Source: Mycolicibacterium alvei
Lineage (GTDB): Bacteria > Actinomycetota > Actinomycetes > Mycobacteriales > Mycobacteriaceae
Reading direction: 5' to 3'
DNA: 64,000 nt
Assembly (NCBI RefSeq): GCF_010727325.1
Contig: NZ_AP022565.1
Location: 2,790,001 to 2,854,000, forward strand
Shown: positions 24,805-33,233 of the stretch, one piece after another
Numbering within the stretch: position 1 is the first letter of the stretch
How the letters are laid out: each line of letters starts with the position of its first letter
Position numbers and translations under genes: made by a program
Notes under the pieces: generated by a model
Seen by the model: the letters and a program-made list of their open reading frames with translations, nothing else
The model's database searches: none
Told to the model about the DNA's origin: nothing

Positions 24805-25089
24805 TCATCTCGGTGCTATCTCGGCCCGAAGCCCCTGCTCGTCGACTTCCCAGTAGCTGTGTTGGATCCCGTTCAGCAAAACCACCGGCAGCAGATCGCC
24901 GAACCGGGCCCGCGGCGCCGAGTCGCCCGCTGCGGCGGCCTCGTCGATATCGGTGGTCACCAGCTCGAAGTCCAGTTCGTCACGCAACACGGCCAGCTGG
25001 TGCGCGGCCCGCTCACACATGCTGCAGCCGGCCCTGGTCAGCAACGTCACAGTGGTTCGGCCGCCCGTTCCCGCCTGCTCGCACTCCAC
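24805..25089 (-). CDS. Glutaredoxin-like protein (DUF836 type)
   Basis: A 94-residue thioredoxin-fold protein with TLLTRAGCSMCERAA, where the CxxC pair is CSMC, and the cis-Pro segment LLPVVLLNGIQHSYWEVDE typical of the family. It probably acts as a cytoplasmic disulfide reductase or mycoredoxin-type protein; mshA for mycothiol synthesis is elsewhere in the window. GTG 25089 fits the family N-terminus. It lies upstream of hemA with 52 bases between, and shares a 38-bp divergent promoter region with the HAD phosphatase. Corresponds to Rv0508. Confidence 0.82.
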   Translation of the reverse strand: MECEQAGTGGRTTVTLLTRAGCSMCERAAHQLAVLRDELDFELVTTDIDEAAAAGDSAPRARFGDLLPVVLLNGIQHSYWEVDEQGLRAEIAPR

Positions 25090-25115
25090 ACCGCCAGTAT
25101 CCCGGCTGCGTGACT

Positions 25116-25121
25116 TAGGGT
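25116..25121 (+). promoter_or_regulatory. -10 box for a probably leaderless HAD phosphatase transcript
   Basis: TAGGGT matches TANNNT and ends six bases before GTG 25128. Transcription would begin at or next to the start codon. There is no ribosome binding site between. Confidence 0.45.
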
Positions 25122-25127
25122 GAAAAC

Positions 25128-26021
25128 GTGCCCGAATCCGGTAGTGCCGATGCACTCGAACAGGAGCTTGCCGCCGAGGCCAGCGCCGAACTCGCCGTCA
25201 CCGAGCTCGAGCCCGACACCGACGACGCCCCCACACCGGCACCGCCGCCCGATCTGACTGCCGCGGCATTCTTCGACGTCGACAACACCCTGGTCCACGG
25301 ATCGTCACTGGTGCACTTCGCCCGCGGCCTGGCGGCACGCAAGTACTTCACCTACCGCGACATCCTCGGCATCGGATTCGCACAGGCCAAGTTCCAGTTC
25401 ACCGGCAAGGAGAACAGCGACGACGTCGCCGAGGGCAAGCAGAAGGCCCTGGCATTCATCGAGGGCCGGTCCACCGCCGAACTGGTGGCGCTGGGCGAGG
25501 AGATCTACGACGAGATCATCGCCGACAAGATCTGGCCGGGGACGCGAGCGCTGGCACAGATGCACCTGGACGCCGGTCAGCAGGTGTGGCTCGTCACCGC
25601 GACCCCCTACGAGCTGGCCGCCACGATCGCCAAGCGGCTGGGATTGACGGGTGCGCTGGGGACGGTCGCCGAGTCGGTCGACGGAGTGTTCACGGGCCGG
25701 CTCGTCGGCGACATTCTGCACGGCACCGGAAAGGCCCACGCGGTGCGGTCCCTGGCCATCCGCGAAGGTCTGAACCTGCGCCGGTGCACCGCCTACTCGG
25801 ACAGCTTCAACGACGTACCGATGCTGTCGCTGGTCGGTACCGCGGTGGCGATCAACCCCGACGCCGCGCTGCGCGACGTGGCCAGGGAGCGCGGCTGGGA
25901 GATCCGCGACTTCCGCACCGCACGCAAGGCCGCGCGCATCGGCGTGCCCTCGGCGCTGGCGCTCGGTGCGCTGGGTGGCGCGCTGGCCGCTGCCGCGTCA
26001 CGCCGCCACGACATTCGCTGA
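25128..26021 (+). CDS. HAD-IB family phosphatase (SerB1-like)
   Basis: A 297-residue phosphatase. After an acidic, disordered first 45 residues come the four HAD motifs: [15 protein letters not shown] (nucleophile D-x-D), WLVTATPYE (Thr/Ser motif), the GTGKAHAVR Lys, and [11 protein letters not shown] (acidic motif). The C-terminus ends with a hydrophobic helix and basic tail ([20 protein letters not shown]), so it may attach to the membrane. Annotated as phosphoserine phosphatase SerB1 in M. tuberculosis (Rv0505c), but this HAD-IB group also includes phosphatases of phospholipid or acyl intermediates, so the substrate is not certain. Confidence 0.8.
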   Translation: MPESGSADALEQELAAEASAELAVTELEPDTDDAPTPAPPPDLTAAAFFDVDNTLVHGSSLVHFARGLAARKYFTYRDILGIGFAQAKFQFTGKENSDDVAEGKQKALAFIEGRSTAELVALGEEIYDEIIADKIWPGTRALAQMHLDAGQQVWLVTATPYELAATIAKRLGLTGALGTVAESVDGVFTGRLVGDILHGTGKAHAVRSLAIREGLNLRRCTAYSDSFNDVPMLSLVGTAVAINPDAALRDVARERGWEIRDFRTARKAARIGVPSALALGALGGALAAAASRRHDIR

Positions 26022-26126
26022 GGTAGCAGGCCGCGTTATAAGCTTCCGCGGCGGGCCGCGCCAGCGGCTTGGCAGTCAGGCACGTTTGTGCGCACCGCGC
26101 ACCGCATACCGAACAGCGCAGGGAAT

Positions 26127-26660
26127 ATGAGCATCGCCGCAAACATCATCGGAACGCACTACCGGTACCCCGACTACTTCGAGGTCGGCCGGGAGAAGGT
26201 CCGTGAGTTCGCCCACGCGGTCAAGGACGACCATCCCGCGCACTACGACGCCGAGGCCGCCAAGGAGTACGGCTACGACTCGGTGGTGGCCTCGGTGACG
26301 TTCCTGGCGGTCGCCGGTCGACGCGTTCAGCTGGACCTGTTCGAGAATTTCGACATCCCGATCAACCTGGAGCGGGTGTTGCACCGCGACCAGAAGCTGA
26401 TCTTCCACCGGCCGATCATGGTCGGCGACAAGCTGTGGTTCGACTCCTACCTGGACTCGGTCATCGAATCGCACGGCACTGTGATCGCCGAGGTTCGGGC
26501 CGAGGTCACCGACGACGACGGCAACCCGGTTGCCACCAGCATCGTCACCATGCTCGGCGAGGCGGCCATCGACGAAGCCGACGAGATCAGTTCACAGATC
26601 GCCGCGGCGCGCGACGCCGCGATCGCCAAGATGGTTGCCGGGCAAAAGTCCGGCGCCTGA
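26127..26660 (+). CDS. MaoC/FAS1-like dehydratase subunit (HadA/HadC-like)
   Basis: A 177-residue hot-dog fold protein related to the (3R)-hydroxyacyl-ACP dehydratase subunits of mycolic acid synthesis. It starts [20 protein letters not shown] and has VHTPxx-type family features replaced by [13 protein letters not shown], and [19 protein letters not shown] near the middle. It lacks an obvious D-x-x-x-x-H hydratase motif, as expected of the non-catalytic HadA/C-type partner. ATG 26127 follows CAGGGAAT. Position and length fit Rv0504c. No catalytic partner gene is adjacent. Confidence 0.78.
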   Translation: MSIAANIIGTHYRYPDYFEVGREKVREFAHAVKDDHPAHYDAEAAKEYGYDSVVASVTFLAVAGRRVQLDLFENFDIPINLERVLHRDQKLIFHRPIMVGDKLWFDSYLDSVIESHGTVIAEVRAEVTDDDGNPVATSIVTMLGEAAIDEADEISSQIAAARDAAIAKMVAGQKSGA

Positions 26661-26687
26661 TTTTTCGTTGCGCGAGCGGTGTAAGGG

Positions 26688-27752
26688 TCAGCCGAAGAAC
26701 ATGTTTCGACGGCCGGCCAGCAGCTGGTACAGCGTGTGCTGGATGGTCTCGCGGACCTGATCGGTCAGCTCGAAGGTGATCATCGGATCGTCGGCGGCGC
26801 TCTCGTCATAGCCGGTCGTCGCGATCGGCTCACCGAACTGGATGTGCCACTTCGACGGCAACGGCACCAGGCCGAGCGGGCCGGCCAGCGGGAACAGCGG
26901 CGTCACCGGGAAGTACGGCAGACCGAGCAACCGGGCCAGCAGCTTGACGTCGGCCATCATCGGGTAGATCTCCTCCGAGCCCACGATCGAGCACGGCACG
27001 ATCGGCGCCTGGGCTCGCAGAGCTGCGGAAACGAAGCCGCCGCGGCCGAACCGCTGCAGCTTGTAGCGATCTTTGAAGTTCTTGCCCAACCCCTTGAAGC
27101 CCTCCGGGAACACGGCGGTGAGCTCACCGTTGGCGAGCAACCGGTGCGCGTCGGCGGTGCAGGCCATGGTGTGCCCGGCCTTACGTGCGGCCTGCCCGAC
27201 CATCGGCAGATCGAACACCAGGTCCGCCGCGAGCAGACGCAGATCGCGGTTGAGCGGGTGGTGGTCGTGCACCGCCACCTGAGTCATCAGTCCGTCGAAG
27301 GGCAGCACCCCGGCGTGGTTGGCCACCACGAGCGCCGCACCGTTGGAGGGCAGGTTCTCGATGCCCGACACCTCGACCCGGAACCAGGACCTGAAAAACG
27401 TTCTCAGCAAAGGCAAGAAGATTGCGTTGGTGATGTGCGGGTCGAACCCGAACTCGTCCACCGAGTACTCACCGGCCATCCGGGTGCGGACGAATTCCGA
27501 GACCGCCGCGATGCCCTTGGCGAGTTCGCTGGGGCCGTCGTCGGTGCCCGACTGGCCCGAGGCGCCACCGCGTGCCTGATCGATCTCATGCACCACCGCG
27601 GCGATCTGCTCGGCCGTGGCACGGCTTCCCGGATCGGCCAGGACCGAAGGATGTCGGCGGGCACTGTCGGACCGAGCGGCCGCACGGCGTGCCGCAGAAC
27701 GATTCGAGTTGCCATGCAGCGGAATGACTTTCGCTTTTGATTCACCCGCCAC
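26688..27752 (-). CDS. Lysophospholipid acyltransferase family protein
   Basis: A 354-residue glycerophosphate-type acyltransferase. After a basic disordered N-terminus (about 110 residues) comes the PlsC core: VVANHAGVLPFDG, where N-H-A-G replaces the usual N-H-x-x-x-x-D with the downstream Asp preserved, AVFPEGFKGLGK (F-P-E-G block), and APIVPCSIVGSEEIYP. Likely transfers acyl chains to a lysolipid or related acceptor at the membrane. Start GTG 27752 follows GAGAAGG by seven bases. It lies 35 bases after the GalE2-like gene on the same strand. Corresponds to Rv0502. Confidence 0.8.
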   Translation of the reverse strand: MAGESKAKVIPLHGNSNRSAARRAAARSDSARRHPSVLADPGSRATAEQIAAVVHEIDQARGGASGQSGTDDGPSELAKGIAAVSEFVRTRMAGEYSVDEFGFDPHITNAIFLPLLRTFFRSWFRVEVSGIENLPSNGAALVVANHAGVLPFDGLMTQVAVHDHHPLNRDLRLLAADLVFDLPMVGQAARKAGHTMACTADAHRLLANGELTAVFPEGFKGLGKNFKDRYKLQRFGRGGFVSAALRAQAPIVPCSIVGSEEIYPMMADVKLLARLLGLPYFPVTPLFPLAGPLGLVPLPSKWHIQFGEPIATTGYDESAADDPMITFELTDQVRETIQHTLYQLLAGRRNMFFG

Positions 27753-27787
27753 TTCGATACCTTCTCCCACCCCGGATAGAGCCACTA

Positions 27788-28921
27788 CTAATGTCCCAAA
27801 CGCTGCGCCATCCCCACGGCGCGACTCTCCATTGAGCGTACCCATCGCGGATCGAGTATCGGCGTCAATCCACGACCACGGACGTAGTCGTCGAATGCCT
27901 CGGCGGTCGTCCACTTGGGACTGTAGCCCAGATCCCTGTGCATTCGCGTGGTGTCCATCACCCGGCCGTAGCTCAGATAGTTCATCTGATCGCGGTCGAT
28001 CTCGGCGGAACCCGTTGCGCGACTGAGCGAATTGATCGCCGACAACGCCCCGCTCGGCACCGGCAAACGCACCCGTCCCGAGCGCCGGATCGCCTGGCTC
28101 ATCATGATGATGCCCAAGGCGCCGACGTTGAACGTGCCCGCCCGGCCGGCCACTGTCGCACGTTCCAGGGCACCGAGGGCGTCCTGTTCGTGCAGCAGTT
28201 GCAACCGTGCGTCGTGGCCGATGACCGAGGGAACCACCGGCCCGGCCAGATACCGCGAGAGCACGGTGTCCATCGCGGGCCCGATCATGTTGGCCAGCCG
28301 AAGGATCGTCAGATCGATGTCGGGGCGACGCCGGGCCAGGCCACGGGCGTAGCCCTCGATGTCCATGCTGTCGCGGGCGAACCCGTCACCCGGCGGACGG
28401 CGAGCACTGCTCTCCTCGCTGAACATCACCGGATCACGCGAGCTCGAGCCGTACACCTCGGAGGTGGACTTGAGCACGACCCGACGTACCGACGGTGTCT
28501 TCTGGCAGGCCGCGAACAGCTGGATCGCGCCCATCACGTTGAGTTCCTTCAACGTGGCCCGGCCTCCGGACCTGGGCGCGTAGGACGCCGCCGCGGCATG
28601 CACGACGGTGTCCACGTTGCCGTTTCTGATCACCTTGGCGATGAACGGGTTGCGGATGTCGGCGCGGACGAACTCCGCCCGCCCCATCCGACGCATCAGG
28701 TCCTTGCTCGGCACCACCGCATCAACGGCGATGACGTGCTCGATCAACGGGTTCTGCGCCAGCCTGGCGGTCAGATAACCACCGAGGAACCGGCACGCAC
28801 CCGTGACCAGAACTACTTTCGGAGCGGGCGACGCATCTGCGGCCTGTCCCGCACCGGAAGTATCCGAACCGGATCCGGGGACTCCCGTCGGGCGTCCCCC
28901 TGAACGACCTTCAGAATCCAT
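27788..28921 (-). CDS. Extended SDR / NAD-dependent epimerase-like protein (GalE2-like)
   Basis: A 377-residue Rossmann-fold protein. After a Gly/Ser/Pro-rich first 34 residues comes VVLVTGACRFLGGYLTARL, where the Gly motif reads GACRFLGG rather than GATGFIGG. VHAAAASY and VLKSTSEVYG are the usual strand-4 and Ser-containing segments. The expected Y-x-x-x-K is replaced by YARGLA in DIEGYARGLARRRPD, so the catalytic Lys is missing. That suggests a nucleotide-sugar-binding or non-epimerase role despite the name used for Rv0501. It appears to be co-transcribed with the acyltransferase. Confidence 0.78.
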   Translation of the reverse strand: MDSEGRSGGRPTGVPGSGSDTSGAGQAADASPAPKVVLVTGACRFLGGYLTARLAQNPLIEHVIAVDAVVPSKDLMRRMGRAEFVRADIRNPFIAKVIRNGNVDTVVHAAAASYAPRSGGRATLKELNVMGAIQLFAACQKTPSVRRVVLKSTSEVYGSSSRDPVMFSEESSARRPPGDGFARDSMDIEGYARGLARRRPDIDLTILRLANMIGPAMDTVLSRYLAGPVVPSVIGHDARLQLLHEQDALGALERATVAGRAGTFNVGALGIIMMSQAIRRSGRVRLPVPSGALSAINSLSRATGSAEIDRDQMNYLSYGRVMDTTRMHRDLGYSPKWTTAEAFDDYVRGRGLTPILDPRWVRSMESRAVGMAQRLGH

Positions 28922-28950
28922 CGGCTCAGCCTAGCGGCCGCAGCAGTTGG

Positions 28951-29052
28951 CTACTTGCCGAGTTTTCTACGCTGCACCCGGGTACGGCGAAGCAGCTTGC
29001 GGTGCTTCTTCTTCGACATACGCTTACGCCGCTTCTTGATGACTGAGCCCAT
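28951..29052 (-). CDS. Small ribosomal subunit protein bS22
   Basis: A 33-residue, extremely basic protein: it starts [20 protein letters not shown] and ends VQRRKLGK. This is the Rv0500B-type protein identified as bS22 in mycobacterial ribosome structures, related to the COX24/AURKAIP1 C-terminal domain. It binds the small subunit near the decoding region. A -10-like TAAAGT lies on the minus strand at 29097-29102, giving a leader of roughly 40 bases. It is easily missed because of its length. Upstream on the same strand is the BldC-like gene. Confidence 0.88.
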
Positions 29053-29182
29053 AAACCCTGGTGTCTCCGCTACTGACGCTGATGATTGACCTGGTTACTT
29101 TACCCAGGCCGGTCACCGAAACGGAAAACGCCAGCCTGCTCTGGGCGCTCAGCTGGTACGGCCGCGCTGTCGAACCGGGATG

Positions 29183-29410
29183 TCAGCCCGCGTCGAAGTA
29201 CGAAGACTCCAGCAGATCGTGGACTGCCTTGGCGTGGACCCGGAACGATCGGCCCACTCGAACCGCAGGCAGTTCACCGTTGTGCACCAGCCGGTACACC
29301 GTCATCTTCGAGACCCTCATCAAGCTCGCCACCTCGGCGACCGTCAGAAATTGAGCTCGAGGCTGACCGTCGCCAGCATCCCGCGCCGATGGCCCGTTCA
29401 TAGACGTCAT
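29183..29410 (-). CDS. BldC/MerR-like helix-turn-helix protein (excisionase family)
   Basis: A 75-residue DNA-binding protein nearly all of which is a winged-helix MerR-like domain: FLTVAEVASLMRVSKMTVYR, then LVHNGELPAVRVGRSFRVH. It has no effector domain. The BldC group binds DNA cooperatively on repeats and controls development in Streptomyces; the mycobacterial homologue is Rv0500A. ATG 29410 is the start; an ATG three codons later is possible. The intergenic 29411-29548, between it and proC, holds no other gene. Confidence 0.85.
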   Translation of the reverse strand: MTSMNGPSARDAGDGQPRAQFLTVAEVASLMRVSKMTVYRLVHNGELPAVRVGRSFRVHAKAVHDLLESSYFDAG

Positions 29411-29548
29411 CGCAACCCAATCAATCAGGCACAGGCAGTTCCAGCGGCTTCCCCACCGCTGGCACCGACCCGCGCATACAAAGGGAGAATAGCGTGGCGG
29501 GTGGGGTTACTGCGACGGGTGTGGGCTAATCAGTTTGAATTAATCTAA

Positions 29549-30409
29549 TTACTCAGATGTAATTCCGAGCTGCTCAGAGCGCGTTTTCGCGGCCAGAACG
29601 GCATTGGACACCGCGCCCCGCAATCCCCCACGCTCCAGTTCCCGCAGCCCAGCGGCGGTGGTGCCGGCCGGCGAGGTCACCATCGCCCGCAATCGAGCCG
29701 GTGTGGTGTCCAGCGCGGCGCCCCCGGCGGCGTTTACCTCATCGAGACGTTCCAGCAGCATCGCCGCCGAGCCGGCCATCGTCTGGATCACCAGATCGGT
29801 GGCCACCGCACGCGACAGACCCGATTCCACGCCCGCGTCGACCAGAGCCTCGACCATCAGGAAGAAGTACGCCGGCCCCGACCCGGACACCGCCGTCACC
29901 GCGTCCAACTGCGACTCGTTCACGGTGAGTACGCCGCCGACCGCATCGAAGATCGACGAGACCTCCTTGAGCTGCTCGGCAGTCGCGAACCGGCCCGCCG
30001 CCAACGCGCTCACCCCGCCGCCGACCACGATCGGGGAGTTGGGCATCACGCGGATGACCGGAGACCCGGCCGGCAGCTTGTTCTCGTAGTACGACGTGCT
30101 GACACCGGCGGCGATGCTGACGAACACCTGCTCGGCGGCGTCGGAATCGGCGCTCGCCGCCGCATCGGCGATCTCGTCGATCACATTCGCGACGTCGGTC
30201 GGCTTCACCGCGATCACCACGTAGGCGGCGTTGTCGGCGGCATCGGCCACCGAGGTCACCAGCACCGAGTACTTCTCCGACAGGTACTTGGCGCGGTCCG
30301 GGTATTTCTCCGCGACCACCATGTCCTTGACCTGCCGGCCGGCCCTCAACAGCCCTGACAGCAGCGCCTCGCCCATGCTTCCGCCGCCGATTATCGCGAT
30401 TCTCGACAT
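29549..30409 (-). CDS. proC: Pyrroline-5-carboxylate reductase
   Basis: A 286-residue NAD(P)H enzyme making proline from pyrroline-5-carboxylate. The Rossmann motif IAIIGGGSMGEALLSGL opens the protein, YVVIAVKPTDV follows, and the C-terminal dimerisation domain has the family signature ending AGTTAAGLRELERGGLR, with SGSGPAYFFLMVEALVDAG before it. ATG 30409 is chosen; the frame is open further upstream, where ATG 30421 would add four residues. It follows the thioesterase-like gene by 29 bases. Corresponds to Rv0500. Confidence 0.93.
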   Translation of the reverse strand: MSRIAIIGGGSMGEALLSGLLRAGRQVKDMVVAEKYPDRAKYLSEKYSVLVTSVADAADNAAYVVIAVKPTDVANVIDEIADAAASADSDAAEQVFVSIAAGVSTSYYENKLPAGSPVIRVMPNSPIVVGGGVSALAAGRFATAEQLKEVSSIFDAVGGVLTVNESQLDAVTAVSGSGPAYFFLMVEALVDAGVESGLSRAVATDLVIQTMAGSAAMLLERLDEVNAAGGAALDTTPARLRAMVTSPAGTTAAGLRELERGGLRGAVSNAVLAAKTRSEQLGITSE

Positions 30410-30438
30410 GGGCGACAGCATTCCATGTCCCGGCGGAG

Positions 30439-31251
30439 TCAGCCCCGCGCGGGGACCATCGCCAACTGCCGCGTCTGCACGATGATCCGGCCCTCGCAGT
30501 CGACGACGATGTGGTCCTCGTCGAACCAGTCCTGACCGATCTGCACCGAGGTGCACATCACCCGCAGCCAGCCGTCGGCCGGTAGTGCCCGCAGATAGGC
30601 CGTCAGCTGGACCGTGGGCGCCCAACCGGTGCGTTCCACAGCGAACGTCACCGGAGCCGACACATCGCCGCACAGGAGCGCGAACAGCACGTCGGGAGCG
30701 ACACCCTTGGGACGCACCCAGTACTCGAACACCGGCGGCCCACCGTCGGTACGCGGCCCCATCGTGTGCAGCGCAGGGCGGATGTCACAACCATGCGCCA
30801 GGTGCACGACATGCTCCATCGGATGACCGGGGCCGATCGGCTCCAGCCCGGGCGGCGGTTCGGGCGTCATCAGCGGCACCACGGGGTTGAACGACAGCAG
30901 CGGGGGCACGTGATGCTCGGGTTCGCCGAGGGTGACCGACACCGTCACCGCGATGCGGTCCTCCTGGCGCAGCTCCACGTCCACCAGGCCGATCCGGCGG
31001 CCCCGCTTACGCACCGTCGTGACCACCTGCATCGGACCGGGATCGGGCGCCCAGAGGAAGTTTCCCGAGATCGCCAGGGGCTGCGCGGACGCGCCCAGCT
31101 CGGTGCGGGCGGCATTGGCACACAGCGCGAGCATGGCGCCGCCGTGCACCTTGGGCCCGATCGTCCAGTGCTCGTTGAGCTCGCCGTGATAGACGCCGTC
31201 GCCGGCCGGCGTCAGTGCCATGGCATCGGTGAACAGGGTGGAGCCGGTCAT
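30439..31251 (-). CDS. Acyl-CoA thioesterase-like double hot-dog protein
   Basis: A 270-residue protein with the TesB/FadM-like double hot-dog layout: WTIGPKVHGGAMLALCANAA in the first half, where the H-G-G turn is characteristic, and GPPVFEYWVRPKG and TAYLRALPADGWLRV in the second. Likely hydrolyses an acyl-CoA thioester; the chain type is unknown. ATG 31251 follows AAAGGA by seven bases. Corresponds to Rv0499. It is 26 bases downstream of the TIM-barrel gene and 29 bases upstream of proC, so the three are probably co-transcribed. Confidence 0.78.
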   Translation of the reverse strand: MTGSTLFTDAMALTPAGDGVYHGELNEHWTIGPKVHGGAMLALCANAARTELGASAQPLAISGNFLWAPDPGPMQVVTTVRKRGRRIGLVDVELRQEDRIAVTVSVTLGEPEHHVPPLLSFNPVVPLMTPEPPPGLEPIGPGHPMEHVVHLAHGCDIRPALHTMGPRTDGGPPVFEYWVRPKGVAPDVLFALLCGDVSAPVTFAVERTGWAPTVQLTAYLRALPADGWLRVMCTSVQIGQDWFDEDHIVVDCEGRIIVQTRQLAMVPARG

Positions 31252-31277
31252 GTGCGGTCCTTTGCAGGTGGGGGTTT

Positions 31278-32123
31278 TCAGCGCAGGAGGTGGGTGCGGG
31301 CGAATTGCAGCGACTCGGTCAGCAGCGCCTCGCGTTCGGCGGTGGTCTTGGCAGCCGACGTGGTGACCTCCAGGACGACGTGGCCGGAGAAATTGCCCGC
31401 CGCCAGCATCTGGCACACCTCGACGGTGGGCTGAGTGCCCCGCCCGGGAACCAGATGCTCATCGGTGGATGCCCCCTTGCCGTCGCACAGATGCAGGTGC
31501 ACCAGGCCGTCGCCCATTCGTTGGGCCATCTCGATGGCGTCGGTGCCGGCCGTGGCCGTATGGCTCAGATCGAGCGTGTAATGCGCGTGATCGCCGTCCA
31601 GCGGGTCGTAGGACGGCGCGAACGCGGAGATGCCGGGGCCGGGCCTGCCGCCGCGCTTACGCATCCGCTCGACGGATGTGCCACCCGACCCGAAAAACCG
31701 GTCGGCCCGGAACGGGAACATGTTCTCCACCGCCACCAGGACCTCGCTGTCGGCCTCCAACCGGGCGACCTGCTCGCTGAACCCCTCGGCGTAGCGGCGC
31801 TGCCAGCGGAACGGCGGGTGCACGACAACGGTCTGGGCGCCGAGTTGTTCGGCGGCCCGCACGCTGCGTTCGAGTTTCGAGATCGGATTGGCCCCCCACA
31901 CCCGCTGCGAGATCAGCAGGCAGGGGGCATGCACCGACAACACCGGGATGCCGTAGTGCGCCGACATCTTGGCGATCGTGTCGATGTCCTGGCTGACCGA
32001 CTCCGCCCACACCATCAGCTCGACACCGTCATAACCCAGGCGCGCGGCGCACTCGAACGCAGCCTCCGTCCTCAGCGGATAGACCGAGGCGGTGGACAGA
32101 CCGATCTTGATGGCGGGGCGCAC
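31278..32123 (-). CDS. Sugar phosphate isomerase/epimerase-like TIM-barrel protein
   Basis: A 281-residue xylose-isomerase-like TIM barrel (AP endonuclease 2 superfamily). Metal-ligand positions appear in YDGVELMVW, VLSVHAPCLL, VVVHPP, VAVENMFPF, TLDLSHTATAG, VHLHLCDGKG and VVLEVTTSAA, in the usual strand order. The substrate cannot be told. GTG 32123 is the start. Corresponds to Rv0498. It lies 48 bases after the membrane-protein gene. Confidence 0.82.
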   Translation of the reverse strand: MRPAIKIGLSTASVYPLRTEAAFECAARLGYDGVELMVWAESVSQDIDTIAKMSAHYGIPVLSVHAPCLLISQRVWGANPISKLERSVRAAEQLGAQTVVVHPPFRWQRRYAEGFSEQVARLEADSEVLVAVENMFPFRADRFFGSGGTSVERMRKRGGRPGPGISAFAPSYDPLDGDHAHYTLDLSHTATAGTDAIEMAQRMGDGLVHLHLCDGKGASTDEHLVPGRGTQPTVEVCQMLAAGNFSGHVVLEVTTSAAKTTAEREALLTESLQFARTHLLR

Positions 32124-32171
32124 AACCCAATTGTGTACTGACGTGCTTTCGTTCCTCGCGTGTGCGGGGAC

Positions 32172-33203
32172 CTAACTCGCCTGTAGCAGCGCCAACGGAC
32201 CGAAGGTGACCAGGGCCCCGACCGCCACCGCGGTCAGTGTGCTGCCGATGTCCTCGGTCTTGCGGACCACCCGCACACCCCCGGCCAGGCCGAGGATGAC
32301 CAGCACGCCGAGCACCAGCGCGACGATGGTGTTCCACTTCCACAGCTGATCGAAGGCGATGAACAGGCCGGCACCGAAGGCCACCGCGATCACGCACTGA
32401 CCGACGATCCACATCCCGCGAACCAGCGGTGAGGGGGGCGGCTGATCATCATCGAATTCGTCGAATTCGTCGTGCTCGTCGTAGTCGCCGGTGCCCTCGG
32501 ACAGGTCCTTGTCGGCCAACGATCCTGCGCCGAACAACGGCCCGAGCGACGAGTACGAACTATCGCCGTAGTCGCCGTCATAGTCGTCGTCCGCGTAGTC
32601 GCCGTAATCGGTGTCGACCGCGCCGTGCAGATCGCGACCGTCGGACTCGACCAGCGCGTCGGCCGACCCGGCCGCATCGTCGGCGTCAAGGTCGTCGAGG
32701 GGGTCCGGGCTCATCCGCTCGGCACCGGTGCCCGACGATCGGTAGTCACGCGCCGGCTTGGACTGACCGCGGCGCGGACGTGGCCGGAACTCGACGGGCT
32801 CGGGATCGACGTCACGCGCCGCCAGATGCGCGTCGTAATCGTCCTCGGCCTCGGTGCGGACGTCGTCGGGTTCGGCCGACCTGATGGGCGGCTTGACCCG
32901 GGGAGACCGGAGGCCGCCGTTGCGGACCCGCGGCTCGTCCAGGATGGGCGCCACGACGGCAGTGTCGACCAGCGGGTCAGGCGCGGGAACCGGCTCGTCG
33001 CGACGTGCGGGCTCGGGTTCGTAGTCGTCGGTGATGACCGGGATCTCACCGGTGAGTTCGGCGACGGTCACCGCGTCACTGTTTCCGCGGCGACGCCGAC
33101 GGCGACCGCCGACCGGGGGCGCCCCGATCGTCCCGTTCTTCGCCAGCAACTCCGCGACCGAGATCGGTCGGGTGCCGGATGGGCTGTTCTCTGGTCCTGT
33201 CAT
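32172..33203 (-). CDS. Membrane protein with long disordered N-terminus (Rv0497-like)
   Basis: A 343-residue protein. It starts with TRPISVAELLAKNGTIG, a motif seen in several mycobacterial proteins, then a basic patch [10 protein letters not shown] and about 200 residues of Asp/Glu/Tyr-rich disordered sequence. The C-terminal 90 residues have three to four helices (LVRGMWIVGQCVIAVAFGAG onward). The tail is probably cytoplasmic. Function is unknown; conserved position beside ppx and the SenX3-RegX3 genes. ATG 33203 is the start. Confidence 0.75.
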   Translation of the reverse strand: MTGPENSPSGTRPISVAELLAKNGTIGAPPVGGRRRRRRGNSDAVTVAELTGEIPVITDDYEPEPARRDEPVPAPDPLVDTAVVAPILDEPRVRNGGLRSPRVKPPIRSAEPDDVRTEAEDDYDAHLAARDVDPEPVEFRPRPRRGQSKPARDYRSSGTGAERMSPDPLDDLDADDAAGSADALVESDGRDLHGAVDTDYGDYADDDYDGDYGDSSYSSLGPLFGAGSLADKDLSEGTGDYDEHDEFDEFDDDQPPPSPLVRGMWIVGQCVIAVAFGAGLFIAFDQLWKWNTIVALVLGVLVILGLAGGVRVVRKTEDIGSTLTAVAVGALVTFGPLALLQAS

Positions 33204-33233
33204 ACCTACGTTGCCTTCGGGACTAGCTTTTCC

